The position numbers and the translations under genes are program-made. DNA of 35,032 nt, taken from Spirogloea muscicola (Eukaryota; Streptophyta; Zygnematophyceae; Spirogloeales; Spirogloeaceae). The stretch spans positions 461,913 through 496,944 of the forward strand of contig WELB01000041.1 of the NCBI GenBank assembly GCA_009602725.1. Direction: 5' to 3'. Below are positions 1 through 9,244 of this stretch, piece by piece (within the stretch, counting starts at the first letter, position 1; each line of letters starts with the position of its first letter). The notes under the pieces were generated by a model, which saw nothing but the letters and a program-made list of their open reading frames with translations, did not search any database and was not told the DNA's origin.

Positions 1-1
1 G

Positions 2-271
2 CTGGGCGCTCGGTGGCTCGAGCTGCTCACCCAGCTCGCCCGCCACACCATCGCCCGGCGCTTCCATGGGGAGCCGGTTGACTTCCCTGCAGCCGGGTCG
101 CTGGCGCAAGTGTATCTAATGCGCCTGGCCGTCTCGCTGCAGAGGTCCATGGCCCGGGCGCTGCACCTTCGTGCCGGCAGAGCCCTCGCTGCTGCCTCTG
201 GCTCTGGCCAGGGGACCCACTTCCAGGAGCCCAGCATCTCTGATCTGCGGCTGCTTAGCAGGGGTTACTGA
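2..271 (+). other. Open frame entering the window, unidentified
   Basis: A frame is open from base 2 to a TGA at 269-271 (89 codons). The first part is GC-rich and looks codon-like, rich in Leu, Ala and Arg. It could be the tail of a gene starting left of the window. I recognise no domain. The last 50 bases lie inside the 177-base tandem repeat starting near 221, so the stop codon belongs to the repeat; this weakens the case that it is a natural C-terminus. Treat it as a possible partial exon only. Confidence 0.2.
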
Positions 272-574
272 GTGTCTCGTAGCAGCTTTGTTTCTGTTAC
301 TTAGCGCTTCCCCTGGCCCCCTTCTCGTACTCTGTTCATTCTTTTTCGGGCTGGTTGTTCCAGCCCCTATTCTCAATGGGCGAGCACTTTCTTCTGGTTC
401 CAGGAGCCCAGCATCTCTGATCTGCGGCTGCTTAGCAGGGGTTACTGAGTGTCTCGTAGCAGCTTTGTTTCTGTTACTTAGCGCTTCCCCTGGCCCCCTT
501 CTCGTACTCTATTCATTCTTTTTCGGGCTGGTTGTTCCAGCCCCTATTCTCAATGGGCGAGCACTTTCTTCTTC
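221..574 (+). repeat. 177-base direct tandem duplication, two copies
   Basis: The segment beginning TTCCAGGAGCCCAGC at 221 starts again at 398, a period of 177 bases. The copies are almost identical; the one clear difference is TGT versus TAT in the stretch ending ATTCATTC. Since 177 is a multiple of three, an open frame runs through both copies and gives a 297-codon ORF (171-1064) with a 59-residue repeat. The ORF is probably a by-product of the duplication. Weaker copies of the same family occur near 26.4-26.6 kb and 27.1-27.2 kb. Confidence 0.9.
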
Positions 575-1330
575 TGGTTCCCGCTCCCCACTCTCCCCAA
601 GCCTCTCTACTGAGAGCAAGCGCGGCCAGATTAACTGGTGGCTGGGAGAGGCCAGCCCAAAAGAATGGACAAGGTCTCTACTTGCCCGCGTGTCACCACA
701 GTCTCTCTCCTCCCTCAGACACACTACTTTCACAGAACATAGAGCTGCTTTAGAGACTTCTGCGTCTCAGGCGGCCACCGTAAGCCTCTCCAGTAACTCT
801 TCAAGTACCGTTGCACTGCCGCTCCAACCTGCATCCTCCTTGACGACAACCTCTGGTTCAGCCCGAGCGCGGGGGCGGCAGATGCGTTCGAGGCAGAAGG
901 CCAGCCTCGGCCCCATTGCAGAGGGCAACGACGATGGCGGCGCCAGGCCTCTGGACACTGGCCAGGGTGAGCAGCCGCGGGGGCCACTGAGCTCGCCGGC
1001 TATGTCCTGCATGCAATGTAGAGCGTGGGCGTCTGCCAGCATGCTTCATGGATCGAGGCCCTGAGACGCTGCGAGCCAGAGGACGCGGTTTCGCAGGCTG
1101 CGCCTGGCACTGACTTTGGATGTTAGAGACTTTGGTACACATTGTTGATAGACGTCGCCCTGTTGACCGCTGAGCAGCTCAGCTGCATTCGCCATATGCT
1201 ACATGCCACTGCCGCAAGCGACCATGTATCGCACCTCTGTGAAATTTGGCATACATTTCATCAGGGTGTCAGTCTCACTTAGTCTGCCTCTTCTCAAACC
1301 ATGATCCTGGCTGCGGGCGCCGAGTTTCAG
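575..1330. other. Region upstream of the sterol gene, no firm gene
   Basis: No exon can be supported here. The one candidate is an ATG at 934 followed by 11 codons and a GTGAGC donor at 967, which could be the missing first exon of the cycloeucalenol cycloisomerase gene. It joins in frame only to a weak acceptor at 1334-1335, so I leave it open. The stretch should otherwise hold the promoter of that gene. Confidence 0.35.
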
Positions 1331-3665
1331 AAGAGGGCAGGTGGGGTGGCGGTGGTGACGGTGGTGGCGCGCTGTGGCTGGCGGAGGCGCCGAGCAAGCA
1401 GTGGGCGGAGCTCTTCTTCCTGGCCTACAGCCCTGTGTGGATTGCCTGGGCGCTCGGCATCATCGTCCCCCTGAAGCTCTTCGAGGTCTGCGCCGCTGGT
1501 TGCCTTCTTGCCGGTGTGCTTTCATTATGCAGGATGCTTGAGTACAAATATTACACTTCTACAATCAGGGTCATAAGGTACAGAGGCCATTTGCATTTTT
1601 TTCTTGGCCTCTGTCGCAGCCAGGTCATCGTTATAAGCAGTTTTTTGGTCGACCTCCACGACCTGGGCGGACTGTATTGCCAGAGGAGGTCGTGGCTTCA
1701 CGGGTTTTGACACCTTGAGCCCATCAGGGCTTGGATGCTCTTGAGTGCCACAATTGCTGCCCCGCCCTGGGCTGGAACGCAGTCCACTTGCAAAGGAGGC
1801 TGTCCTTGGCTGACAGTGTGTTGTGCTCACTGGATGTTTCCCGCATGGCTGCGCTGTGCAGAGGTTCACGGAGTGGGAGTACATGTGCGTTGGGCTCGCA
1901 GCCTGCCTTCCCTGCTTCATTATCCCACTGTTCGTTGTCGGCAAGGTGTCGCACCTGCAACCTCAAGTCTGTCCACCAGTCGGTTGCTCAACTCCAAGAT
2001 GCTAATGCATTTCTTATCTCCCAGATGCTAAATCACACCACAAATCTCTCTTGGCTATTCTGGGCAGGCGCATACCTTTGCTGTGGTCTCAGGGCCACCT
2101 CTACTGTGTCATTGGCCGCTCTTCCGTCCAGGCTGATCGAGGGCGGCCGTGGCATGAACGCTACTGGGTCAAGGTTAGCATAGCCACTCGCAGCTTGCAT
2201 AGCAAGAACGTAGCCCACGAGTGCTGCTATGCAACCAGGTGTGGTTGGATGCAAATTACTAAAGAGCAAGGTGCATAAAGTCATCAGCCACAAGTCTATC
2301 TGGAATGGCGCTCTTGCCTTCTTGATCCACCTCTTCCGTCAAATTTAGTCTGTGGCGGTAAGCTGGGCATCATGTAATGCGTTTGATCAGGCCAATGTCT
2401 GGATAGCCATCTTCAGCTTTGTCGGCAACTACCTGTGGACCCACTACTTCTACACATTGCTTGGCGCCTCCTACACATTCCCTTCCTGGCGCCTGAATGA
2501 CGTGAGCTGCGATTTTATTAAAGCAGCTACCATCACCACACCATTGTGAAGCCAATAGTATTCTCAATCATAAAAGCTTGGCAGGTTGCGGCACTCCAAG
2601 ATACTGGCTTCAGATGTTAGCATTGTAGCATGCAGCAGCGGTCTTTTAAAGGTCACCTTATCTGTCACTGACGGGCTAACTACAATCCTGTCAACCTATC
2701 ATAAAGTTCTCAGCTCCGTGAACAACCCCACGGAGTTAGCTTGCACTGCTTGCGCTCTCCCTTGCAAACTTGCATCATACCTGGCTGACATCTGCCATTG
2801 TTGTGATTGAGCCAGGTGCCCATCCCTCTGTACCTGCTGACGCATGCGTACTTTTCTTTCTACCACACCGTGTCCACTGTTACACTACGGAGGTTGCAGA
2901 GAGCCCTGGCTTCATGGCCGCGGCTATGGGCCTGGACAGCCAGGGCTGCCTGGGTGTTCGCCCTGAGCTACTTCATGGCTTTCATGGAGACGTTCACCAT
3001 TGCCAATGTGAGCAAATACCTCAACCAGATGCCCAGAAAACCCACCAAGGCGTTCATCTATTAGCACAGCTCACAGCAAGAAACTCAATCCTTTGGTTGT
3101 CATAAAGCAAACAATACCGCAAATTATTACCTACCAAGCATTGCTCACGTCATCTTTGTTGCAGGTTGTTTGCTATTTGCATGAGTGGCACAGCAAGCAA
3201 GCTAACCAAAGTGCTGCCTGCAGTTTCAATACTACACTTTTGTGGATAAGCTAGCCATGTACCGCGTTGGGTCACTGTTCTATGCAATCTACTTCTTCGT
3301 CAGCTTTCCCATGTACTTTCAGTGAGCAGCACCAGACTCTGTCCTCCTGTTGCATTGCTGCTTAGGACATCGGCAATGGTACTAAATAGTGAAACAGATG
3401 TCAAAGAAGTAGACCGTCACAGAGCAGTAGTGATGGCATTCTTCTGGCGCATTATTGACACTGGCATGGCTGTGGCACAGGATGGATGAGGATGTAGCTC
3501 GGCCGTGGTCTATCCGCCAAGCAGCCATTAACTCTCTAGGAGCCACAATGTTGGTCACGCTTCTGCTGGACTTTTTGGCGACTCAGTATAGGTCCCATTG
3601 TCAAGCTGCCAGTGGAGTCCGCACACCTCGAAGCATGGCTGCCTTGGTTGGAGAAGCACCCCTAA
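1331..3665 (+). CDS. CPI1: Cycloeucalenol cycloisomerase (5' end unresolved, frameshift in last exon)
   Basis: This sterol enzyme opens the cyclopropane ring of cycloeucalenol to give obtusifoliol, in the endoplasmic reticulum membrane. Exons: 5' exon to 1485, then 1862-1945, 2132-2173, 2391-2501, 2816-3007, 3224-3321 and 3481-3665. The translation follows plant CPI1 throughout: LWLAEAPSKQWAELFF, the membrane stretch GIIVPLKLFE, RPWHERYWVKANVWI, NYLWTHYFYTLLGASYTFP, AAWVFALSYFMAFMET, MYRVGSLFYAIYFFVSFPMY and SLGATMLVTLLLDF. Visible length is about 275 residues, close to the plant enzyme. The start codon was not found: no ATG precedes the first exon in frame, so a 5' exon upstream is likely (candidate at 934). 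In the last exon a run of five T at 3572-3576 breaks the frame. With one T fewer the family C-terminus (DFWRL, GPIV) resumes and stops at 3663-3665; as written the frame runs to 3682. Family assignment is very secure. Confidence 0.93.
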
Positions 3666-3841
3666 GAAATAGAATAACGTAGTGCTACTTCTTGCAATCT
3701 ATTGATGTGATGTGCTTGTGTGGCCAAGAATATTTCTACATAATGTGGTAGTAATCCATACTGGCAACTAAAGCCAGGAAATGGTCCCGAATTGGCTGCT
3801 GCCCGCAAGGTAGCTTGGTGATGTTGAATAAACAAGTCCAC

Positions 3842-6742
3842 TCATTGTGCGGAGATGGAAGCCATCTTCTGCCTCATTCTCAAGCCCAGCGTAGCAGGTG
3901 CACAGTCAATGGGAGTCTCCCCTGTCCGACAAAACAGCACTCCCTCAGAGAGCATGCCAGATATGAACTTGCAAGAGCTTGAGCAGCAGATGGAGTGCAT
4001 GGGACACATTACCAAAGCAAATTCTCATGGAAGCAACAGCACAGAAAAATGGTGTCAAAGTCTGGCAGGATCATCCAGTCTATCACTTAGCTGGCTCTAC
4101 ATGGCACCCATGCAAAGCATGCCTCGACTTGCACAATCTTGCCAATGAGATGCACGCAACTCCAAAGGTAGGCAATCTGAAGTTCTTCTCACCTTGACTG
4201 TTAACCTTTGTCATGCAAGCGCCATTCTCCATGAGGAGCATCACGACCTCAGTGTGATTGAACATGGCTGCCTGTGTACACAGCATGGCAACTTCAGAAC
4301 GAAGAACATCCATAAAGCAAGGCGTCATATTAGCAAGTTGCTCGCGGTACTGCAGATTTAGCACCTGCTGCCCAACCTCAAATAGAATCTCTGTACAATG
4401 CAGTCATGCATGATCCAAAACAACAACTGTTCATTCCCAAATACTCTAGCCCAACGGATGCCAGCAATTGATAATATAATAATGCTCACAAGATGGGCAA
4501 GGGTCATCCCCTGCTTGTCCTGATAATCAGCAGTCAACCCCTGCATGACGCAAGCAGGCACAATGTATGTTGTTGGCTCTGCCATGAACCTCCACAGGCT
4601 TAAGCAGCCGCCAAGCCAGCCACCATTGACAGATACTATAGATGCCCAAATCTCAAATGAAACACAGCTGAGCCAACAGCTATTTGAAGCACTTTGCCAA
4701 GCAGCTCCCGAACAGCAGCAACATCTCCAGCCTTCACAGCCTCACGGAGGCCCTGCACATTTCTTGCAACAGATGCGGACGGGTGAGCATGCAATCACCT
4801 TCACAATGCCAGACATGTTGTCATTCATGGTGCATATGGACCGACATATGGACCTCTCATTAAATTCAAACATGAGGGGCAACGTTTCTCTCCTAAAAGA
4901 ACAGATTGGGATGAGGAGCTTACCTCTGGAGTTGGCTCGTAACATGACGTAGTCGTTGTAAGAATAACTTCGGTGGACCTGGGAAATAGGCTGGTACATG
5001 CAGGATGATATTAGTGGCAGGCAAAAGATATCAAGGATCAACCTTCCTGTGGCCGTGCCTAATCATAGACCACAAAAGAAGTGAAAAGTTGTCACTCGTA
5101 ACAACAAAGAGTCTTGACTTCCTTGTGACAGCTGTAATAGGACCTCCTTCATGTTGCTTGCCTGCACCATGCTTGACTTAGAATCCCGTCTTCCTAGTTG
5201 CTACTACATTGACAGTGTGGTCACCAAATGATTCTGTGAGAGCATCCCTTGGGATGCATTACTGCACTGCTATGTTATTGTCCTTGCAAGGAAGAACGGA
5301 TGGAGATGCTGGATGCACCTGCTTCTTGAAGCTTTCCCACTCGAAGACCCTGATCCAACTTCCCTCTTTATGTAAGTACTTCCAGGAGAGCTGTGTACTC
5401 GTCTTGAAGAAGGGGGAGCAGGGGTTGTTTCAGAGGCAGGAGCACTTGGTGGCTGCAAAAACACCAGGGTTCATCTAGCACATGTGGTCAGGCAAACTGT
5501 GGTCCTCTGAATCAAGCATTCAAAGTCCACTGCAAATGTCAATGATGGTGCAGCTCTGCTGACCAAGTCACACAACCTTAAGAGAGTACATGCAATTGGT
5601 CACATGGACTGATCTTTTCCATCTTACATCTGGTGGTTCACATATGCAGAGAGGCATGTGGCACGTGCATTCGACCACAGGCTGATAAGCCTGGGCTTCT
5701 TCTCGATGAAACTCTGCCCCTGTAGAGGACCCATGCCTTGCCGACGATGACGCTGTTTCAGAACCATCGCGCACTGGCATGGGTGTATTGTCCATAGCCG
5801 AGGAGGACATTGGAAGGGTTGGCTTGCTATTTACAACACCACAAGAGTACTATGAGACACTTATCCGGGGTTGTTAAATTCCAGGTAAGTTCCCGCTTCA
5901 CTTGCAGCTTGTCAACAAGCTAGTGGAGACTGCTAAAATATTGAAGCCAATTCCAGGTGGCACCTGGAGTGTACTTACTCCATGATGTTATCGCAGGTGT
6001 CACAGACTCGCACGTTGAAATTCAGCCCATAACGGGCTATGGGCTGCAAAGGGGGAGTTGAGAAAGACAGAACCTTGAAGCAAGTGAGAAAATGCTCGCA
6101 ATTTTTCCAACTTGGAAACAAAAGTGCCTCTGCGGTTGAGCAGTGTACTACCAGCCACAAGGGCTCGCCACATTCTGATTATAAATGCCACAGAGCTACT
6201 CCAGTGCATGCAAGCGTGGTCTGTGCGTTTCTCAGTCGCAAGCTTGTACTTGAGTTGGACAGGCCATACCTTGCTCTGTGCAGAATGGTCTGCACAGACA
6301 GACTTCCCGCAATTCCGGCAATGGTGCTGTGACAACGTCAAGGATGTGAGCAGACAACACGATGAGATGATGAGACGCTCTGCAGGTTCCTTCTACTGCT
6401 GGTTGCCACTGCCAGCAGATCTTTGCAGACTGCAGCATTGGCAGAGACAGGCTGCGAGCAGGCTCGGAGGCCCTTACAGTGGGACCTGTCTAGCAGCTGC
6501 TGGTGCTATGTAAGTCCTGATAGAACATGGACGTCTTAGCAGATTCGATTAGTGGCAAGTAATAGGGAGCACACAACAACACGCCAAAAGCAGTACCACA
6601 GCTGCTGGCAGCTGCCATATCAGGAACGAGGGAAAGATGCGGAAAGGTAACATACGCGCCGGCGGAAAGTCGTCCATGTGCAACTGCATATGGAGCATGC
6701 GGGCGCCTCCTGGAACGGAGGCGCGTCTACCACGGCCGCCAT
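3842..6742 (-). CDS. FYVE zinc finger and ankyrin-repeat protein, plant type
   Basis: A 288-residue protein in ten exons: 6656-6742, 6270-6326, 5979-6043, 5628-5826, 5319-5452, 4924-4978, 4693-4752, 4490-4540, 4193-4271 and 3842-3921. All phases agree. The N-terminus is a FYVE-type finger that would bind phosphatidylinositol 3-phosphate on endosomes. Likely zinc ligands are C16, C19, C32, C35, C40, H43, C62 and C65; the basic RRRHHCR motif is at 27-33 and RVC at 60-62. Near residues 120-136 is a Cys motif (CTCHMPLCIC), then a Ser/Pro-rich linker. The C-terminal 90 residues form about two ankyrin units (GLREAVKAGD, ADYQDKQGMTLAHL, AAMFNHTEVVMLLMENGA) and end with GETPIDCAPATL. This order, including PPFQEAPAC at the start, matches plant FYVE-ankyrin proteins as I remember them. 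The start at 6742 is the first ATG of the GC-rich first exon. Endosomal function is inferred from the family. Confidence 0.9.
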
Positions 6743-7526
6743 GGCCTCCCTCGGGGGCCGTCTCTGCAGCGCCTGTAGGACAGCAATTTCCTCCCGCTGG
6801 CTGCTCCCGCCACAGGCACGAGACCGCACGCGGAGTAGCCGATGGCGGGGCGATAGGTACGACACCCTCCGGGCCACGCCGCACGGCAGCGCGTCGATGG
6901 CGGCGGCGATTGCGGCGGCGGCGCGGCGTCGGCGGCTGCGGTGGTGGCTGCCGTAGAGAAGGCGTTGACAGGCTAAATCAAATTACTCGAATTGATGATC
7001 CAATATAAGGTATGGAATGATTCTTCTTGACTTGGGGGGAGCTTCTTCTTTCCGATCTGTCAGCGTGCAAAGTAACGTGCAGCGGCCGCCTTCTCATGGA
7101 GGCAGCGCAGCTGCGAAGTCTGCATCCTTGCCTTCGAAACCAGGAAGATGTGGAGCCAACCTCCTGCGCCAGTGCACCGCATGCTGCCGCCATAGCGGCG
7201 ACCGCCGTTGGGTGCAAGTGAGCCTCGGTGAGCAACCAGGTCCATCATTCTTTGCATCAACTTCCTGTCCGAAGTGGAACTACGCACTAGGGTGCACAGA
7301 CCTCGCAGATTGAGGCAACAGCACAGGTCTGCTCATCCGCACTTGACTGCTCTCCACTACCAGGGCATTCTGAGCCTGCCTCGCTGCTTTACTCACATAA
7401 CCCAGCAACTTTCACTCGCAAATTGGGAATGCTATGCAGATTACTCTGTGCGCCTACATCATGCCAAAGCGTCCTGCACAGGTTGCTAATGAATACTCAA
7501 AGACATGTTGTGATTGTTTCTAAGGC
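6743..7526. other. Promoter side of FYVE-ankyrin gene and 3' flank of BET1
   Basis: A tandem intergenic stretch between two minus-strand genes. The half next to the FYVE-ankyrin start is GC-rich, with an imperfect GGC-triplet run at about 6897-6950. ORFs on both strands here (for example 6978-7235 minus and 7017-7313 plus) have biased composition and no recognisable domain. No TGTAA was seen for the BET1 transcript. Confidence 0.5.
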
Positions 7527-8895
7527 TCAACTTCTGGTCAAAAAGTATAGCAACAGAACCAATCCCACACAGGACACCACGATGGTGAAAAGACTTCTGC
7601 TGCTTTTTGTGCTAAATACCTGCATGACAAATGCAGACAAGACAACAATTATCGCTGTGCCATCACAGCCACTGGTTAATGATGCAGCTTTGCAAGTATG
7701 AACAGACAGTGTTGACATTACTTTGCCGCACCTAGCATGCAAAAGTAATGGGTGAAGTGAAAAGAACAACCCCTCTAGCAACGTAGATATGCTACAGATG
7801 GTTTGGAACTGCTTCTACTAAGCTGAAATATCAAGCCACAACATACTGGCTTGCTACAACAAAGCGCAAGCATTGGTGCAAGGAAGGGTTGCATTATTGT
7901 GCACCAACCTTGGAGAAACGATCAGCTGTACCAGCTAACATCCCTCGCGTTGCATCCATGCCATCACCCTGATTAAGGAGTTGCTTATTAGGTACATGCT
8001 CACAGATCTTATGGCTTCTCCTTAGCAGGAAAATATGATCAAAATCACTTGAAGAAGTAGGGGCAGCACATGATTCACTCGAGAAGGACTACTAGCTGTG
8101 ACTGTCGGTTACTCGCTCACCATCATGTCGAGTAGCCGGTTGTGTTGGTGCACTTCCTCGTGAATGTCTGTCGTCAGCTGCTCGATGCAAGACAGACAGG
8201 ACAGTAGAGCACGTCACAAATGCTGACAAGGAGGAAGTTCAATAGTACCACAAGACATCAAAAAATGACAGCCAAATGATAAGGTAAGGCTCTGTACGGG
8301 TGTCATTAAGTCTGCCTGGAGAGAGGCTGCTACATCAACGTCTATGATCTGATACGTAATATTCGTAAATTCTGCATCTTCTCCACAACTGCATGTCCCT
8401 GACTATTACAGGCCTGCTACACCTCCTGGTGGATGCTGAGCTGCAGCATCAGGAATTGCCTCCTGAGCTCTGTCATCACCGTGTTTCATCCTCTGTTGCT
8501 CTTTGTATGTCCAAACTCGTCCATCGAGTAGCCGCTGAAGCTCTCAGCATATACGTCCAAATGAGCTAAAGCGCCTCGGACATGCTGAATTGACACTCTA
8601 TTGCAGACACTTCTACCCTTCATCCAGATATAAGCAACTGAGGCTTGTTGCTTCATGAGCCTGTCCCTAAAATGTGCCCCCCGAGCTGGTGTTGAGGTAA
8701 GCTCACTCGCTTGAGGACATTGACGCGGTCCTGCAGGCCGTCGACGGCCCGCTCATTGTCCTGCTCCGCAATCTCGTCCGAGTACGAAGACGAGGAGGCG
8801 CGGATGCCTCCCTCCTCAATGCCATCAAAGAGGGCGGCCCGCGAGCCGCCGCGAGGGCCCGCCGACGAGTCTGGGAAGCGCTTCATGCCGCTCAT
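7527..8895 (-). CDS. BET1: BET1-like SNARE (ER-Golgi Qc-SNARE)
   Basis: A 132-residue tail-anchored SNARE in four exons: 8707-8895, 8121-8177, 7909-7968 and 7527-7619, all in phase 0. BET1 proteins act in fusion of ER-to-Golgi vesicles. The variable N-terminus (MSGMKRFPDSS) is followed by a heptad SNARE motif from about residue 45: DNERAVDGLQDRVNVLKR, LTTDIHEEVHQHNRLLDMM, and GMDATRGMLAGTADRFSKVF. It ends with a hydrophobic anchor (SLFTIVVSCVGLVLLLYFL) and a three-residue lumenal tail, TRS. Acceptor choice for exon 2 (8177 rather than 8180) avoids one extra Gln against the family. The start ATG at 8895 is in a GC-rich exon facing the divergent PUS7 gene. The match is closest to the plant BS14/BET11-type proteins. 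Confidence 0.93.
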
Positions 8896-9244
8896 TGGAC
8901 AGCGGCAGGCGGCGCTGCACCTCTTCGGCGCGGCGGGGCGCGAGCTGAGGCGTCCGCGGGGCAGGCCGAGAGGCCCGCACAGGCGCGGCGGGCCGCGGCG
9001 AGCGAGCAGGCGGCGGCGGCGGCGGCGGCGGCGTTGGCAGCGGCGGCTGCGCTAGCAGCAGTGCGTTGGCTCCATGTCGACTACGGCAGCGGCGGGGCGA
9101 AGGGTAGCTTGACGGGGAGCCTTAGCCACAATGTAACCAGAAGATAGCTGTCTTGTGGCAACGCCGGGCCCCGGAGATCANTGCGGCAGCGGCAGCCGCG
9201 CCCGCGCGCGCTGCGCCGCCAGCGGCAGCGGCGGCCGGCTCGCC
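8896..9244. promoter_or_regulatory. Bidirectional promoter region BET1 / PUS7
   Basis: Only 349 bases separate the two divergent start codons, so the region must serve both genes. It is very GC-rich, contains a CGG-triplet run at 9009-9033, and has the only ambiguous base (n at 9181). No TATA-like element is visible. Confidence 0.6.
9009..9033 (+). repeat. CGG-triplet microsatellite
   Basis: A run of about eight GGC/CGG units, continuing as an imperfect GGC-rich stretch to about 9053. It lies in the shared BET1/PUS7 5' region. Confidence 0.85.

Noticed and set aside
934-966. Candidate first exon of CPI1 (11 codons ending at a GTGAGC donor)
   Set aside because: The strong acceptors near 1330 and 1340 do not fit its phase; only a weak acceptor does, so it is not annotated.
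171-1064. 297-codon ORF with an internal 59-residue repeat and hydrophobic stretches
   Set aside because: Its frame comes from a 177-base duplication that is also found as non-coding dispersed repeat elsewhere; no domain and no splice context.
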